From positions 1 through 6,732 of the forward strand of contig DAOVJH010000081.1 of NCBI GenBank assembly GCA_030673345.1: a stretch of 6,732 bases of DNA, read 5' to 3'. A program made the translations under genes and the position numbers. This DNA comes from Pseudomonadota bacterium. Lineage in GTDB: Bacteria > Pseudomonadota > Gammaproteobacteria > SZUA-229. Shown piece after piece: positions 1-6,665 of this stretch. The notes beneath the pieces were generated by a model. The model ran no database searches and had not been told where the DNA came from. It saw only the letters and a list, made by a program, of their open reading frames with translations. Every line of letters starts with the position of its first letter. Within the stretch, counting starts at the first letter, position 1.

Positions 1-79
1 GCGCAATAAAGAATTAGGTCTGTGTATTGCAGGAAAGTTCAGATATATAAAAATAAATGAAAATAATGAGGATAAAAAA
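1..79 (+). promoter_or_regulatory. AT-rich upstream region of the operon with Shine-Dalgarno site
   Basis: This non-coding leader precedes the multicopper oxidase gene. GAGG at 68-71 lies eight bases before the ATG at 80 and is a good Shine-Dalgarno match that fixes this start. A TTGCAG at 27-32 resembles a -35 box, but no convincing -10 box sits 16-18 bases downstream; the TATATAAA run at 44-51 is too close. The true promoter may lie left of the window. Confidence 0.45.
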
Positions 80-3000
80 ATGATTACCAAACACCGAAGG
101 GATGTTTTTGATGACAGTTTGCGATTCTTTCGAATCGCAGGGGCCGCGCTACTGACGGCATGCTTTGTTATTACTCCCGCTTATGCGGATGATGACCATG
201 ATGATGATCATCATGGTGGTGATGATGCTTCAGGCCTCACTCCACTGGTTATTGATGCCGATGGCAGTGCGTTAGAAGGTCTTCCGGAAGCAAACGCGGG
301 TACTTTTGAGGGTGGCGTTACTGGCCATACAGAAGACACATCTGCAAACAATGTATTACAGGCAGCAGACCAGCGTGATGATGGCAGATTCAATGTGCCA
401 ACCAATGGTGCGCCAAGTCCGATGTATGATGCTGAAGCATTTAGTCAGCAGATGTTGCGTTTCGAAGAATTCGGTATGGATAAACTGAAGTTCAAGAAAA
501 AGAAACCGGAGAAATGGAAAGAATTACCCGAACCAAAAAATGCACAAAGTGCACCGAATGGTAAAAAGCTTGAAAAGTTCCTGTCTCAGCGTATCTGGCC
601 AACACCGACCAAATTCGCCAATACCGAGGATGAAAACCCCTGGGAAGATGTGATCGAAGATTACATCGGTCGTGAGCTTCAAGATCCACCAGCAGAAGGT
701 CGTCCACCGGGTATCGGCTGGTCGCACCAGCGTTGGGATGAGTTCAAACCGAAGAAATACTTCCAGTCAGCGATGGCTGGTGCGCGTGTTAACGGTGGTT
801 TCCGTGACAGCAAGCAGGAGCACGGTTATAACGTAGGTGAGTTTGGACCGGGTGGCCTGTATCACAATACGACGGGTGCGGCAGGTTCAGAAGGTACGAC
901 TGATGGCATCGCTATCAAGTTCCACCCCAACATGCCTGTACAGGACCACACTACATTGTGGACGTTTGACGGTACCTTGCCGCCTAAACTTCTTAAAGCT
1001 AAATATGGTGAGCCACTGTTATTCCGTCACTACAATGCATTACCTGTAGACGTAGCAGAGAACCGTGGTTTCGGTGTGCATACGATCAGTACTCACGAAC
1101 ACAATGGCCACAACCCGGCTGAAAGTGATGGTTATGCCAATAGCTTCTTCTTTCCGGGCCAGTACTATGATTATCGCTGGCCGATGACGTTGGCAGGCAC
1201 TGACTCTATCAATGTCGATGCTAAAGATGAGCGTGCTGGTATGCCTGACGGAAAAGGCGGTATCACGAAAGTTCCTGGTGACTGGCGTGAGACCATGAGT
1301 ACACACTGGTTCCATGACCACATGCTCGATTTCACCGCGCAGAACGTATACAAAGGTAATGCTGCGATGATGAACTACTACAGTGCTATCGACCGTGGTA
1401 ATGAAGCGATCGATGACGGCGTGAACATGCGTTTGCCTTCTGGTACTGCTAAAGACTATGGTAATCGTGACTACGACGTTAACCTGCTGCTTGCTGAAAA
1501 AGCATGGGACGGTGACGGTCAGCTGTGGTTCAACCCGTTCAACCTGAAAGGTTTCATCGGTGACGTTATGACCGTTAACTGGTTGTACAAGCCTTATATG
1601 GATGTGCGTGCACGTAAATACCGTTTCCGTATTTTGAACGGTTCTGTGTCACGTTACTTCAGAGTTGCACTGGTCGATCAGACTGGTGAACCCGTACCTT
1701 TCCATATGGTTGCTAACGACGGTAACTTGATGGAGCACACTGTTTACTTCGAAAACGGTACGCTGCCAACACAGGGTATCGCTGAACGTTACGACATCGT
1801 CGTAGACTTCAGTAATTTCGAAGAAGGCGACAGGCTGTACATGGTTAACCTGCTGCAACATAAAGATGGCCAATCAACTGATAAGCCAATCCCACTAGCC
1901 GATATAGTGAGTGGTGTTTATAAAGCGGTTGCTGTTGATGACAACGGCGATGGTGTTGATGATCGTTGGACTGAAGGTGACCCCGTTGTTGGTAAATTCC
2001 TTGAGTTCCGTGTAGCCAGTTACGATGGCGAAGATCTGAGTATGGATCCTGCCGAGTATGTTGAAGGCGGCAAGACCATGATTCCACTGCGTAGACCTAC
2101 CGAGGCAGAACTTGCTAATGCATTGCACCGTTCTTTCGAGTTCGAGAGACAGCCTACGGATGAAAAACCATGGGTCATCGAAACAGATGGCGGTAAAGGC
2201 TTCGGCATGGATCCACGCCGTGTATCTGCTGCACCATCTAAAAACTCAGGCGGCCTGGAAGTTTGGCGCCTGATCAACAGTGGTACCTGGAGCCATCCGA
2301 TTCATATTCACTTCGAAGAAGGTATCATCCTGCGCAGAAATGGCAAAGAGCCGCCTGAGCATGAGAAGTGGGCACGTAAGGATGTGTATCGTTTAGGTCC
2401 GCAGGAAGATAGCGGTGACCTCGTTGAAATCGCATTGCGATTCAGAGAGTTTGCCGGTACCTACATGGAGCATTGTCACAATACTCAGCACGAAGACCAC
2501 GCGATGTTGTTGCGTTGGGATATCGAGAATCCGGGCCAGGTCAAACTGATGCCGACACCACTGCCTACATGGGACGGTGTTAGCTATGTTGATTCTGTGG
2601 CGCTGCCAACCTTTAGAGAAGGTGATGCTGTGGGTGAGTTCGGACCTCAGTTAGACCCTGTAGATATATGGGTCGACGGTATGGTTATGAGTGAACTGGA
2701 CGATATCAGAGACACGGAGCTCGGTGATGCACTGTCTGATCCTGAGCCGGATAACGAGCGTGGTGTTGCAACTTATCCACTGACCAAAGGCCTCAACATC
2801 GATGAATATGGTGTTGAAACCGAAGTCTGGTACGTTCTGCATGATGTCAGTGATTTAGAACTGTCTGAAGAACTGGGTCTGTCATGGGCAGGCGGCATAG
2901 TGAATACACCGGTGGCTGCTACTGCTGAAGCCAGTGTCGACGAGGCTGGTAACTGGACGTTCTACGGTGATCTGCCGAATCCAGTCTGGTCAAACTCTGA

Positions 3001-3901
3001 AATGAGTGGTGGCGTACCTATTCCTGCTGCTGACCGTGAACCTCAACGTGTGGCTATGCCAGATGTTGATCCCAACAACACCTACTCACCGCTGCGTCGT
3101 GTGAACTACGGTGGTAAGGATGTAATCTTCAATGCGATTATATTCAAATGGGGTGACGAAGATTGGGAACACAACCGTATAGACGAAAGCTGTACTAGTT
3201 TCCCTGATCTGCCTGCGAATACAACATGTATGTACAACGGTAATTCATGGGGTGGTTTGCATGAGTCTGGTCACGTGGTTGCAATGGATACGGATGGGCC
3301 TGATTACATCGGACATGACGGTGTAGACGTTGGTTATCCTTACGTGTCAGTTAAATTGCACAAATCATGGTCTGATGGTGGCGACTATCTGCCGTACTAC
3401 GTAGTGCTGGATACCTGGCCTCCAGGTCCTGCCAGAGCGATGGGCGTGCCTGCCGTACCTAAGCACTTGCTCCTGGCTGATGCGGCAGTACCATTGATAC
3501 AGTTCCTGCCACCAGCAAAGATACGTCCAAGTTATCCGCCTACACCAGCTGATGGTAACGGCATACTTGGTGGCGGACCTTTCGGTAGTCAAGTTGGCCT
3601 TCCTTCATACTTCATGCCTGAAGATGACTACAGCCCAATGTGGCACATTGGCTTCGCTCACTGGTTAGCCCCAGCGGTCGATAACGGTGGTGTCGTTAAA
3701 GGCTTTAAGAAGCTGAAAGAACTTCGTGAAGATGGCAAGTTAGAAATAATAGAGTTCCCACCAGCAGTGGGTGGACCTAACGTAGGTACGAACAACTATG
3801 ATTTCAATAATTTGAACTCGCCTCATGTTGTTAACTGTCCAACACCTATGACGATCGACACTGCGATCCATAGGGCACGACTGATGGAAAATGATATCTA
3901 G
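80..3901 (+). CDS. Large exported multicopper oxidase, MofA-like (putative Mn(II)/metal oxidase)
   Basis: This is a secreted or periplasmic multicopper oxidase, which couples one-electron substrate oxidation to reduction of O2 to water. A signal peptide ends at about A36 (AYA before an Asp/His-rich stretch, residues 37-49). The cupredoxin core, about residues 280-825, aligns by eye with CotA-type laccases. The first type 2/3 motif is H339-E-H341. The second is H412-D-H414, within HWFHDHM. HPIHIH gives H739, H742 and H744. HCHNTQHEDHAM gives H798, C799, H800, H804 and axial M809. All type 1, 2 and 3 ligands are therefore present. About 240 residues precede the core and about 450 follow it; CotA totals about 513 residues. 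The C-terminal part matches no domain I recognise and holds C1038, C1050 and C1253. The ATG is supported by GAGG eight bases upstream and an immediate signal peptide. Length, motif wording and operon company resemble MofA of Leptothrix; MCO identity is firm, Mn(II) as substrate is inference. Confidence 0.93.
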   Translation: MITKHRRDVFDDSLRFFRIAGAALLTACFVITPAYADDDHDDDHHGGDDASGLTPLVIDADGSALEGLPEANAGTFEGGVTGHTEDTSANNVLQAADQRDDGRFNVPTNGAPSPMYDAEAFSQQMLRFEEFGMDKLKFKKKKPEKWKELPEPKNAQSAPNGKKLEKFLSQRIWPTPTKFANTEDENPWEDVIEDYIGRELQDPPAEGRPPGIGWSHQRWDEFKPKKYFQSAMAGARVNGGFRDSKQEHGYNVGEFGPGGLYHNTTGAAGSEGTTDGIAIKFHPNMPVQDHTTLWTFDGTLPPKLLKAKYGEPLLFRHYNALPVDVAENRGFGVHTISTHEHNGHNPAESDGYANSFFFPGQYYDYRWPMTLAGTDSINVDAKDERAGMPDGKGGITKVPGDWRETMSTHWFHDHMLDFTAQNVYKGNAAMMNYYSAIDRGNEAIDDGVNMRLPSGTAKDYGNRDYDVNLLLAEKAWDGDGQLWFNPFNLKGFIGDVMTVNWLYKPYMDVRARKYRFRILNGSVSRYFRVALVDQTGEPVPFHMVANDGNLMEHTVYFENGTLPTQGIAERYDIVVDFSNFEEGDRLYMVNLLQHKDGQSTDKPIPLADIVSGVYKAVAVDDNGDGVDDRWTEGDPVVGKFLEFRVASYDGEDLSMDPAEYVEGGKTMIPLRRPTEAELANALHRSFEFERQPTDEKPWVIETDGGKGFGMDPRRVSAAPSKNSGGLEVWRLINSGTWSHPIHIHFEEGIILRRNGKEPPEHEKWARKDVYRLGPQEDSGDLVEIALRFREFAGTYMEHCHNTQHEDHAMLLRWDIENPGQVKLMPTPLPTWDGVSYVDSVALPTFREGDAVGEFGPQLDPVDIWVDGMVMSELDDIRDTELGDALSDPEPDNERGVATYPLTKGLNIDEYGVETEVWYVLHDVSDLELSEELGLSWAGGIVNTPVAATAEASVDEAGNWTFYGDLPNPVWSNSEMSGGVPIPAADREPQRVAMPDVDPNNTYSPLRRVNYGGKDVIFNAIIFKWGDEDWEHNRIDESCTSFPDLPANTTCMYNGNSWGGLHESGHVVAMDTDGPDYIGHDGVDVGYPYVSVKLHKSWSDGGDYLPYYVVLDTWPPGPARAMGVPAVPKHLLLADAAVPLIQFLPPAKIRPSYPPTPADGNGILGGGPFGSQVGLPSYFMPEDDYSPMWHIGFAHWLAPAVDNGGVVKGFKKLKELREDGKLEIIEFPPAVGGPNVGTNNYDFNNLNSPHVVNCPTPMTIDTAIHRARLMENDI

Positions 3902-3921
3902 GGGGAGGCATGGAAGAAATA

Positions 3922-3950
3922 CTAACCGTAACCTATTTTATAGCGGTTAG
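3922..3950 (+). repeat. Inverted repeat just after the oxidase stop codon
   Basis: CTAACCG at 3922-3928 is the exact reverse complement of CGGTTAG at 3944-3950, separated by a 15-base AT-rich loop. It starts 20 bases after the multicopper oxidase stop codon. It could be a weak RNA hairpin that stabilises the mRNA end, or an operator-like site. The 7-bp stem is short, so the function is uncertain. Confidence 0.4.
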
Positions 3951-3961
3951 AAGTTAGGACC

Positions 3962-3999
3962 AGATCCGTGGTGGGCAGGTAATGCTCACCGCGGATTTT
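3962..3999 (+). terminator. Terminator-like hairpin between the oxidase and chaperone genes
   Basis: A 15-bp stem pairs 3962-3976 with 3984-3998 around a 7-base loop (AGGTAAT). It has three G-U wobbles and no mismatches; the GC-rich centre runs through GGTGGGC and GCTCACC. The 3' arm ends in four T (3996-3999), followed by CTAGCTTT. This is a Rho-independent terminator or partial terminator, or an mRNA-stabilising stem, inside what is otherwise one transcription unit. Because the T run is short and partly paired, incomplete termination is plausible and would leave the downstream genes expressed at a lower level than the oxidase. A REP-like element is an alternative reading. Confidence 0.65.
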
Positions 4000-4028
4000 C
4001 TAGCTTTATAGATATAAGCTTTTATATA

Positions 4029-4034
4029 GAAGAG
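4029..4034 (+). promoter_or_regulatory. Ribosome binding site of the Sco-cytochrome c-PCuAC gene
   Basis: GAAGAG at 4029-4034 is a moderate Shine-Dalgarno-like match. It lies four bases before the ATG at 4039 and seven before a second in-frame ATG at 4042. The spacing favours the second Met, shortening the protein by one residue with no effect on the signal peptide. Confidence 0.45.
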
Positions 4035-4038
4035 AAAT

Positions 4039-5385
4039 ATGATGTATAAATATTTTTGGGTGGCGACCATCGCCTTGTTTTTTGCAGGTAACCCTGTTTT
4101 TAGTTATGCATCACCATGGGGTGCAAACTATTTTCCAAATGTTGAGTTAACGACGCAGGATGGAGACAAGGTCAGGTTTTTTGATGACCTGATCGAAGAT
4201 AAAGTCGTTGTTATCAATTTCATCTACACCAGTTGTCCGGATACCTGTCCACTCGAAACAGCGCAACTCGTCAGAGTGCAAAAACTCATGGGTGACCGGC
4301 TGGGCGAAGATGTTTTCTTTTACTCTATATCGATCGACCCTGAAACGGATACACCAGAAGTACTCAAAAAGTATAAAGAAAGGTTTAAAGCAAACTGGAC
4401 GTTTCTTACGGGCAAAAAGTCGGACATTATCGAGCTGCGCAAAAAACTTGGTCTATACATCGATGAGATCCAGGACGGTTCAAACAATCACAATGTGAAC
4501 ATGATCATCGGCAATCAGAAAACAGGCCGCTGGATGAAACGTTCACCTTTCGAAAATACCCATGTACTGGCAGACCAGATCGGTAACTGGCTGACAGGGT
4601 GGAAAGCTCCACCAAAAGGTGACAGTTATGCAAATGCCCCCAAGTTGCGCAATATTCCGCGCGGGGAACAGATCTATCGCACACGTTGCGCAAGCTGTCA
4701 TACCCTCACCGGTAACGAAATAGCGGGCGCGCTGGGGCCTGATCTGCTCGGCGTTAACCAGCGTCGGGAAAAGCGGTGGCTGTTCGACTGGCTGAAAGCG
4801 CCGGATCGAATGTTGAAGAAGAAAGATCCCATCGCAATGGCTCTTTATGAGCAATATAACAAGCTGGCCATGCCTAATATGCGGCTGAACAAAGAAGAGG
4901 CGGTGGTTTTGCTCGATTACATAAAAGACGAGACGCAGAGACTTCAGAGTGGCCCGATGCCGCCAGATGCTGAGACACCGGTAACTGCTGCGTTCACCGT
5001 AAGCCATGATAAGCCATCGGGTGATGTGGTCGCGATCATGAACTCCTGGGTGCGTGAAGCACATGAAGCAGCGACGGTGAATGCCGGTTACATGACGCTG
5101 GTGAATGTGAGCTCTGAAGAAGTAACCTTGACCAAAGTTGAGAGCGATGCCTACAAGAACATCGAAGTGCATGAGATGAAAAGAGTTGATGGCATGATGG
5201 AGATGAATGAGGTCACAGATCTGACAATTCCTGCGAATGGGCAGATCCAGTTCGAACCGGGTGGTAAGCATCTGATGTTGATGGGACCAAAAGAGCATCT
5301 GACCAGGGGGCAGCAAGTGAACATGACGTTGACCTTTAAATCAGGCAAGAAACAGACAGTCATTATCAACGTAGCAGCAAGGTAA
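4039..5385 (+). CDS. Sco copper chaperone - cytochrome c - PCuAC copper chaperone triple fusion
   Basis: This exported three-domain protein probably handles copper and electrons in the periplasm. A signal peptide ends at about A24 (SYA before SP). Domain 1 (about 32-185) is Sco1/SenC: CPDTCP gives Cu-binding C66 and C70, and NHN gives the conserved H151. Domain 2 (about 206-305) is class I cytochrome c, with CASCH (C217, C220, H221) and the probable axial Met in MPNM (M278). Domain 3 (about 325-448) is PCuAC (DUF461) and matches the family pattern H(M)X10MX21HXM exactly: H378, M380, M389, H411 and M413. These four cysteines are the only ones in the protein. Sco and PCuAC normally deliver Cu to the CuA site of cytochrome oxidase. 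No oxidase subunit is visible here, so the neighbouring multicopper oxidase is the likelier client (inference). The start could be Met1 or the adjacent Met2. The gene follows a terminator-like hairpin and ends five bases before the next start. Confidence 0.93.
   Translation: MMYKYFWVATIALFFAGNPVFSYASPWGANYFPNVELTTQDGDKVRFFDDLIEDKVVVINFIYTSCPDTCPLETAQLVRVQKLMGDRLGEDVFFYSISIDPETDTPEVLKKYKERFKANWTFLTGKKSDIIELRKKLGLYIDEIQDGSNNHNVNMIIGNQKTGRWMKRSPFENTHVLADQIGNWLTGWKAPPKGDSYANAPKLRNIPRGEQIYRTRCASCHTLTGNEIAGALGPDLLGVNQRREKRWLFDWLKAPDRMLKKKDPIAMALYEQYNKLAMPNMRLNKEEAVVLLDYIKDETQRLQSGPMPPDAETPVTAAFTVSHDKPSGDVVAIMNSWVREAHEAATVNAGYMTLVNVSSEEVTLTKVESDAYKNIEVHEMKRVDGMMEMNEVTDLTIPANGQIQFEPGGKHLMLMGPKEHLTRGQQVNMTLTFKSGKKQTVIINVAAR
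5379..5382 (+). promoter_or_regulatory. Ribosome binding site of the cyclophilin-DsbA gene, inside the upstream coding end
   Basis: AAGG at 5379-5382 sits in the last codons of the upstream gene, directly before its TAA and eight bases before the ATG at 5391. This placement suggests that ribosomes finishing the chaperone gene help to start this one (translational coupling). Confidence 0.5.
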
Positions 5386-5390
5386 ACCAC

Positions 5391-6590
5391 ATGGAATCTA
5401 AACAACTATCCTTTTTTCTTTTTATCACACTCTTTGCATATGGCGTATTTGCTGCTGGGCTCGATGCAGAAGCTGCATCTCCTATAAAAAAATCACCAGT
5501 TGAAGTGGTCTTTGAGACGACGATGGGGACTTTTACGCTGGAGCTCAATCCTGACAAAGCGCCAAAAACAGTGGCCAATTTTCTTACTTATGTTAACGAG
5601 GGCTTTTACACTGATACCCTGTTCCATCGAGTAATCCCAAGGTTCATGGTGCAGGCAGGTGGATATGAAAAAGGAATGAAAAAAAAGCCAGTTCATGCCT
5701 CTGTAGTGAATGAGTCAGATAATGGTCTGAGGAATCTGAGAGGCAGTATCTCAATGGCCCGCACTCGATCGCCCGACAGTGCAACGTCTCAGTTTTTTAT
5801 CAATGTTCAGCAAAATATCAGCCTTGATCCAAATAGTAATAAACCGGGTTATACAGTATTTGGCAAAGTGACTGATGGCATGAAAGTTATCGATAAGATA
5901 ATTAAAGTGCCAACAAAAACTTCGGGAGCTCACCAGGACGTGCCGAGGGAAGATGTTGTTATTCTGTCGGCCAAACAGAAAGGCGGAAAGCCTGTACAGG
6001 CGGCGAAGCCTGAGCAGCAGTTTATTGCAGGTGAACATTATATCGTGCTGGATACGCCGGTCGCTACCCGTGATAGCAGCAAAGTCGAAGTAGTAGAAAT
6101 GTTTTCATACGGTTGTCCGCATTGTTATGAGTTTGAACCGCTGATAAAAGGCTGGGGTAAACAACAGGGCGGTGATATTGATTTCTGGACTTTCCCTGCG
6201 GTTTGGAATGAGCCGATGAAATTGTTTGCACAGGCTTTTTACACCGCGCAGGAATTAAAAGTGATGGAAAAAATTCATCATCCTCTGTTTACTGCGTTAG
6301 TGGTAGAACAAAAAAATATACGCAATAAAATCGACCTGGCTAACTTCTTTGCGCAACACGGTGTTGATGAAAAAGACTTTAATACAGCGTTTAATTCGAT
6401 CGCGGTGGAGAGTCAGGTGAAACAGGCGGAAGCAATGGTGCGCAGTTATAAACCTGTCGGTGCACCTGAGGTCATCGTCAACGGTAAATATCGTGTCGAT
6501 CGTATGCGGGCGGGTGGTCAGGCACGGATGCTGGCGGTGGTTGATTTTTTGGTTGCTAAGGAACGTGAGAGTTTGGCTAATATAAAGTAG
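5391..6590 (+). CDS. Cyclophilin (PpiA-like) - DsbA-like thiol:disulfide oxidase fusion
   Basis: This is a bifunctional periplasmic folding catalyst. A hydrophobic signal peptide spans about residues 6-22, with possible cleavage after A22 or near A28. The N-terminal domain (about 36-196) is a cyclophilin-type peptidyl-prolyl cis-trans isomerase close to E. coli PpiA: FHRVIP (catalytic R80), FMVQAGG (F85, M86, Q88), SMAR and SQFFIN (Q134, F135). A short polar linker (about 197-210) leads to a DsbA domain (about 211-395) with CPHC (C242, C245), the same active-site dipeptide as E. coli DsbA. Its cis-proline is P359 in GAPEVIVNG; the preceding residue is Ala, where E. coli has Val. There are no other cysteines. 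Both halves are near full length, so this is a genuine fusion and not a remnant. Only five bases separate it from the upstream stop codon, implying cotranscription and probably coupled translation. Likely clients are the upstream oxidase and copper chaperone (inference from context). Confidence 0.93.
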   Translation: MESKQLSFFLFITLFAYGVFAAGLDAEAASPIKKSPVEVVFETTMGTFTLELNPDKAPKTVANFLTYVNEGFYTDTLFHRVIPRFMVQAGGYEKGMKKKPVHASVVNESDNGLRNLRGSISMARTRSPDSATSQFFINVQQNISLDPNSNKPGYTVFGKVTDGMKVIDKIIKVPTKTSGAHQDVPREDVVILSAKQKGGKPVQAAKPEQQFIAGEHYIVLDTPVATRDSSKVEVVEMFSYGCPHCYEFEPLIKGWGKQQGGDIDFWTFPAVWNEPMKLFAQAFYTAQELKVMEKIHHPLFTALVVEQKNIRNKIDLANFFAQHGVDEKDFNTAFNSIAVESQVKQAEAMVRSYKPVGAPEVIVNGKYRVDRMRAGGQARMLAVVDFLVAKERESLANIK

Positions 6591-6605
6591 GGTTTTATTT
6601 ACCCC

Positions 6606-6637
6606 GTAGGAGCGGAATGAATAAAATCCGCTCCTAC
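6606..6637. repeat. REP-like perfect palindrome downstream of the operon
   Basis: GTAGGAGCGGA at 6606-6616 pairs perfectly with TCCGCTCCTAC at 6627-6637 across a 10-base A-rich loop. It begins 16 bases after the stop codon of the cyclophilin-DsbA gene. No T run follows on either strand, so it is not a standard Rho-independent terminator. The GTAGGAGCGG core is typical of REP-like extragenic palindromes in gammaproteobacteria (from general knowledge). It may protect the 3' end of the mRNA or separate the two convergent genes. Only one copy is visible in the window. Confidence 0.6.
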
Positions 6638-6665
6638 AAGATAGATAAAGTTATAAATAGAAACA

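Noticed and set aside
27..53. Possible sigma-70 promoter with TTGCAG as -35
   Set aside because: No -10 match lies at 16-18 bases spacing; nearby TATATAAA is only 11-13 bases away. AT-rich sequence makes such matches common.
201..214. Perfect 14-base palindrome ATGATGATCATCAT
   Set aside because: It is explained by runs of GAT and CAT codons for the Asp/His stretch, which form palindromes by chance. It lies inside the coding region.
4002..4020. AGCTT...AAGCT inverted repeat before the chaperone gene
   Set aside because: Only five base pairs in AT-rich sequence; not distinguishable from chance.
4543..5316. Long antisense open frame (257 codons) on the minus strand
   Set aside because: It lies fully inside the Sco-cytochrome c-PCuAC gene, whose sense protein has exact family motifs. 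The antisense product shows no recognisable domain, is rich in His, Cys and Arg as expected of a reverse shadow, and has no sign of its own start signals.
4039..5385. Assignment as a cytochrome oxidase assembly protein only
   Set aside because: Sco and PCuAC usually serve CuA assembly, but no cytochrome oxidase gene is visible and the adjacent gene is another copper enzyme. The role in oxidase assembly cannot be excluded, so it is kept as an alternative, not the main call.
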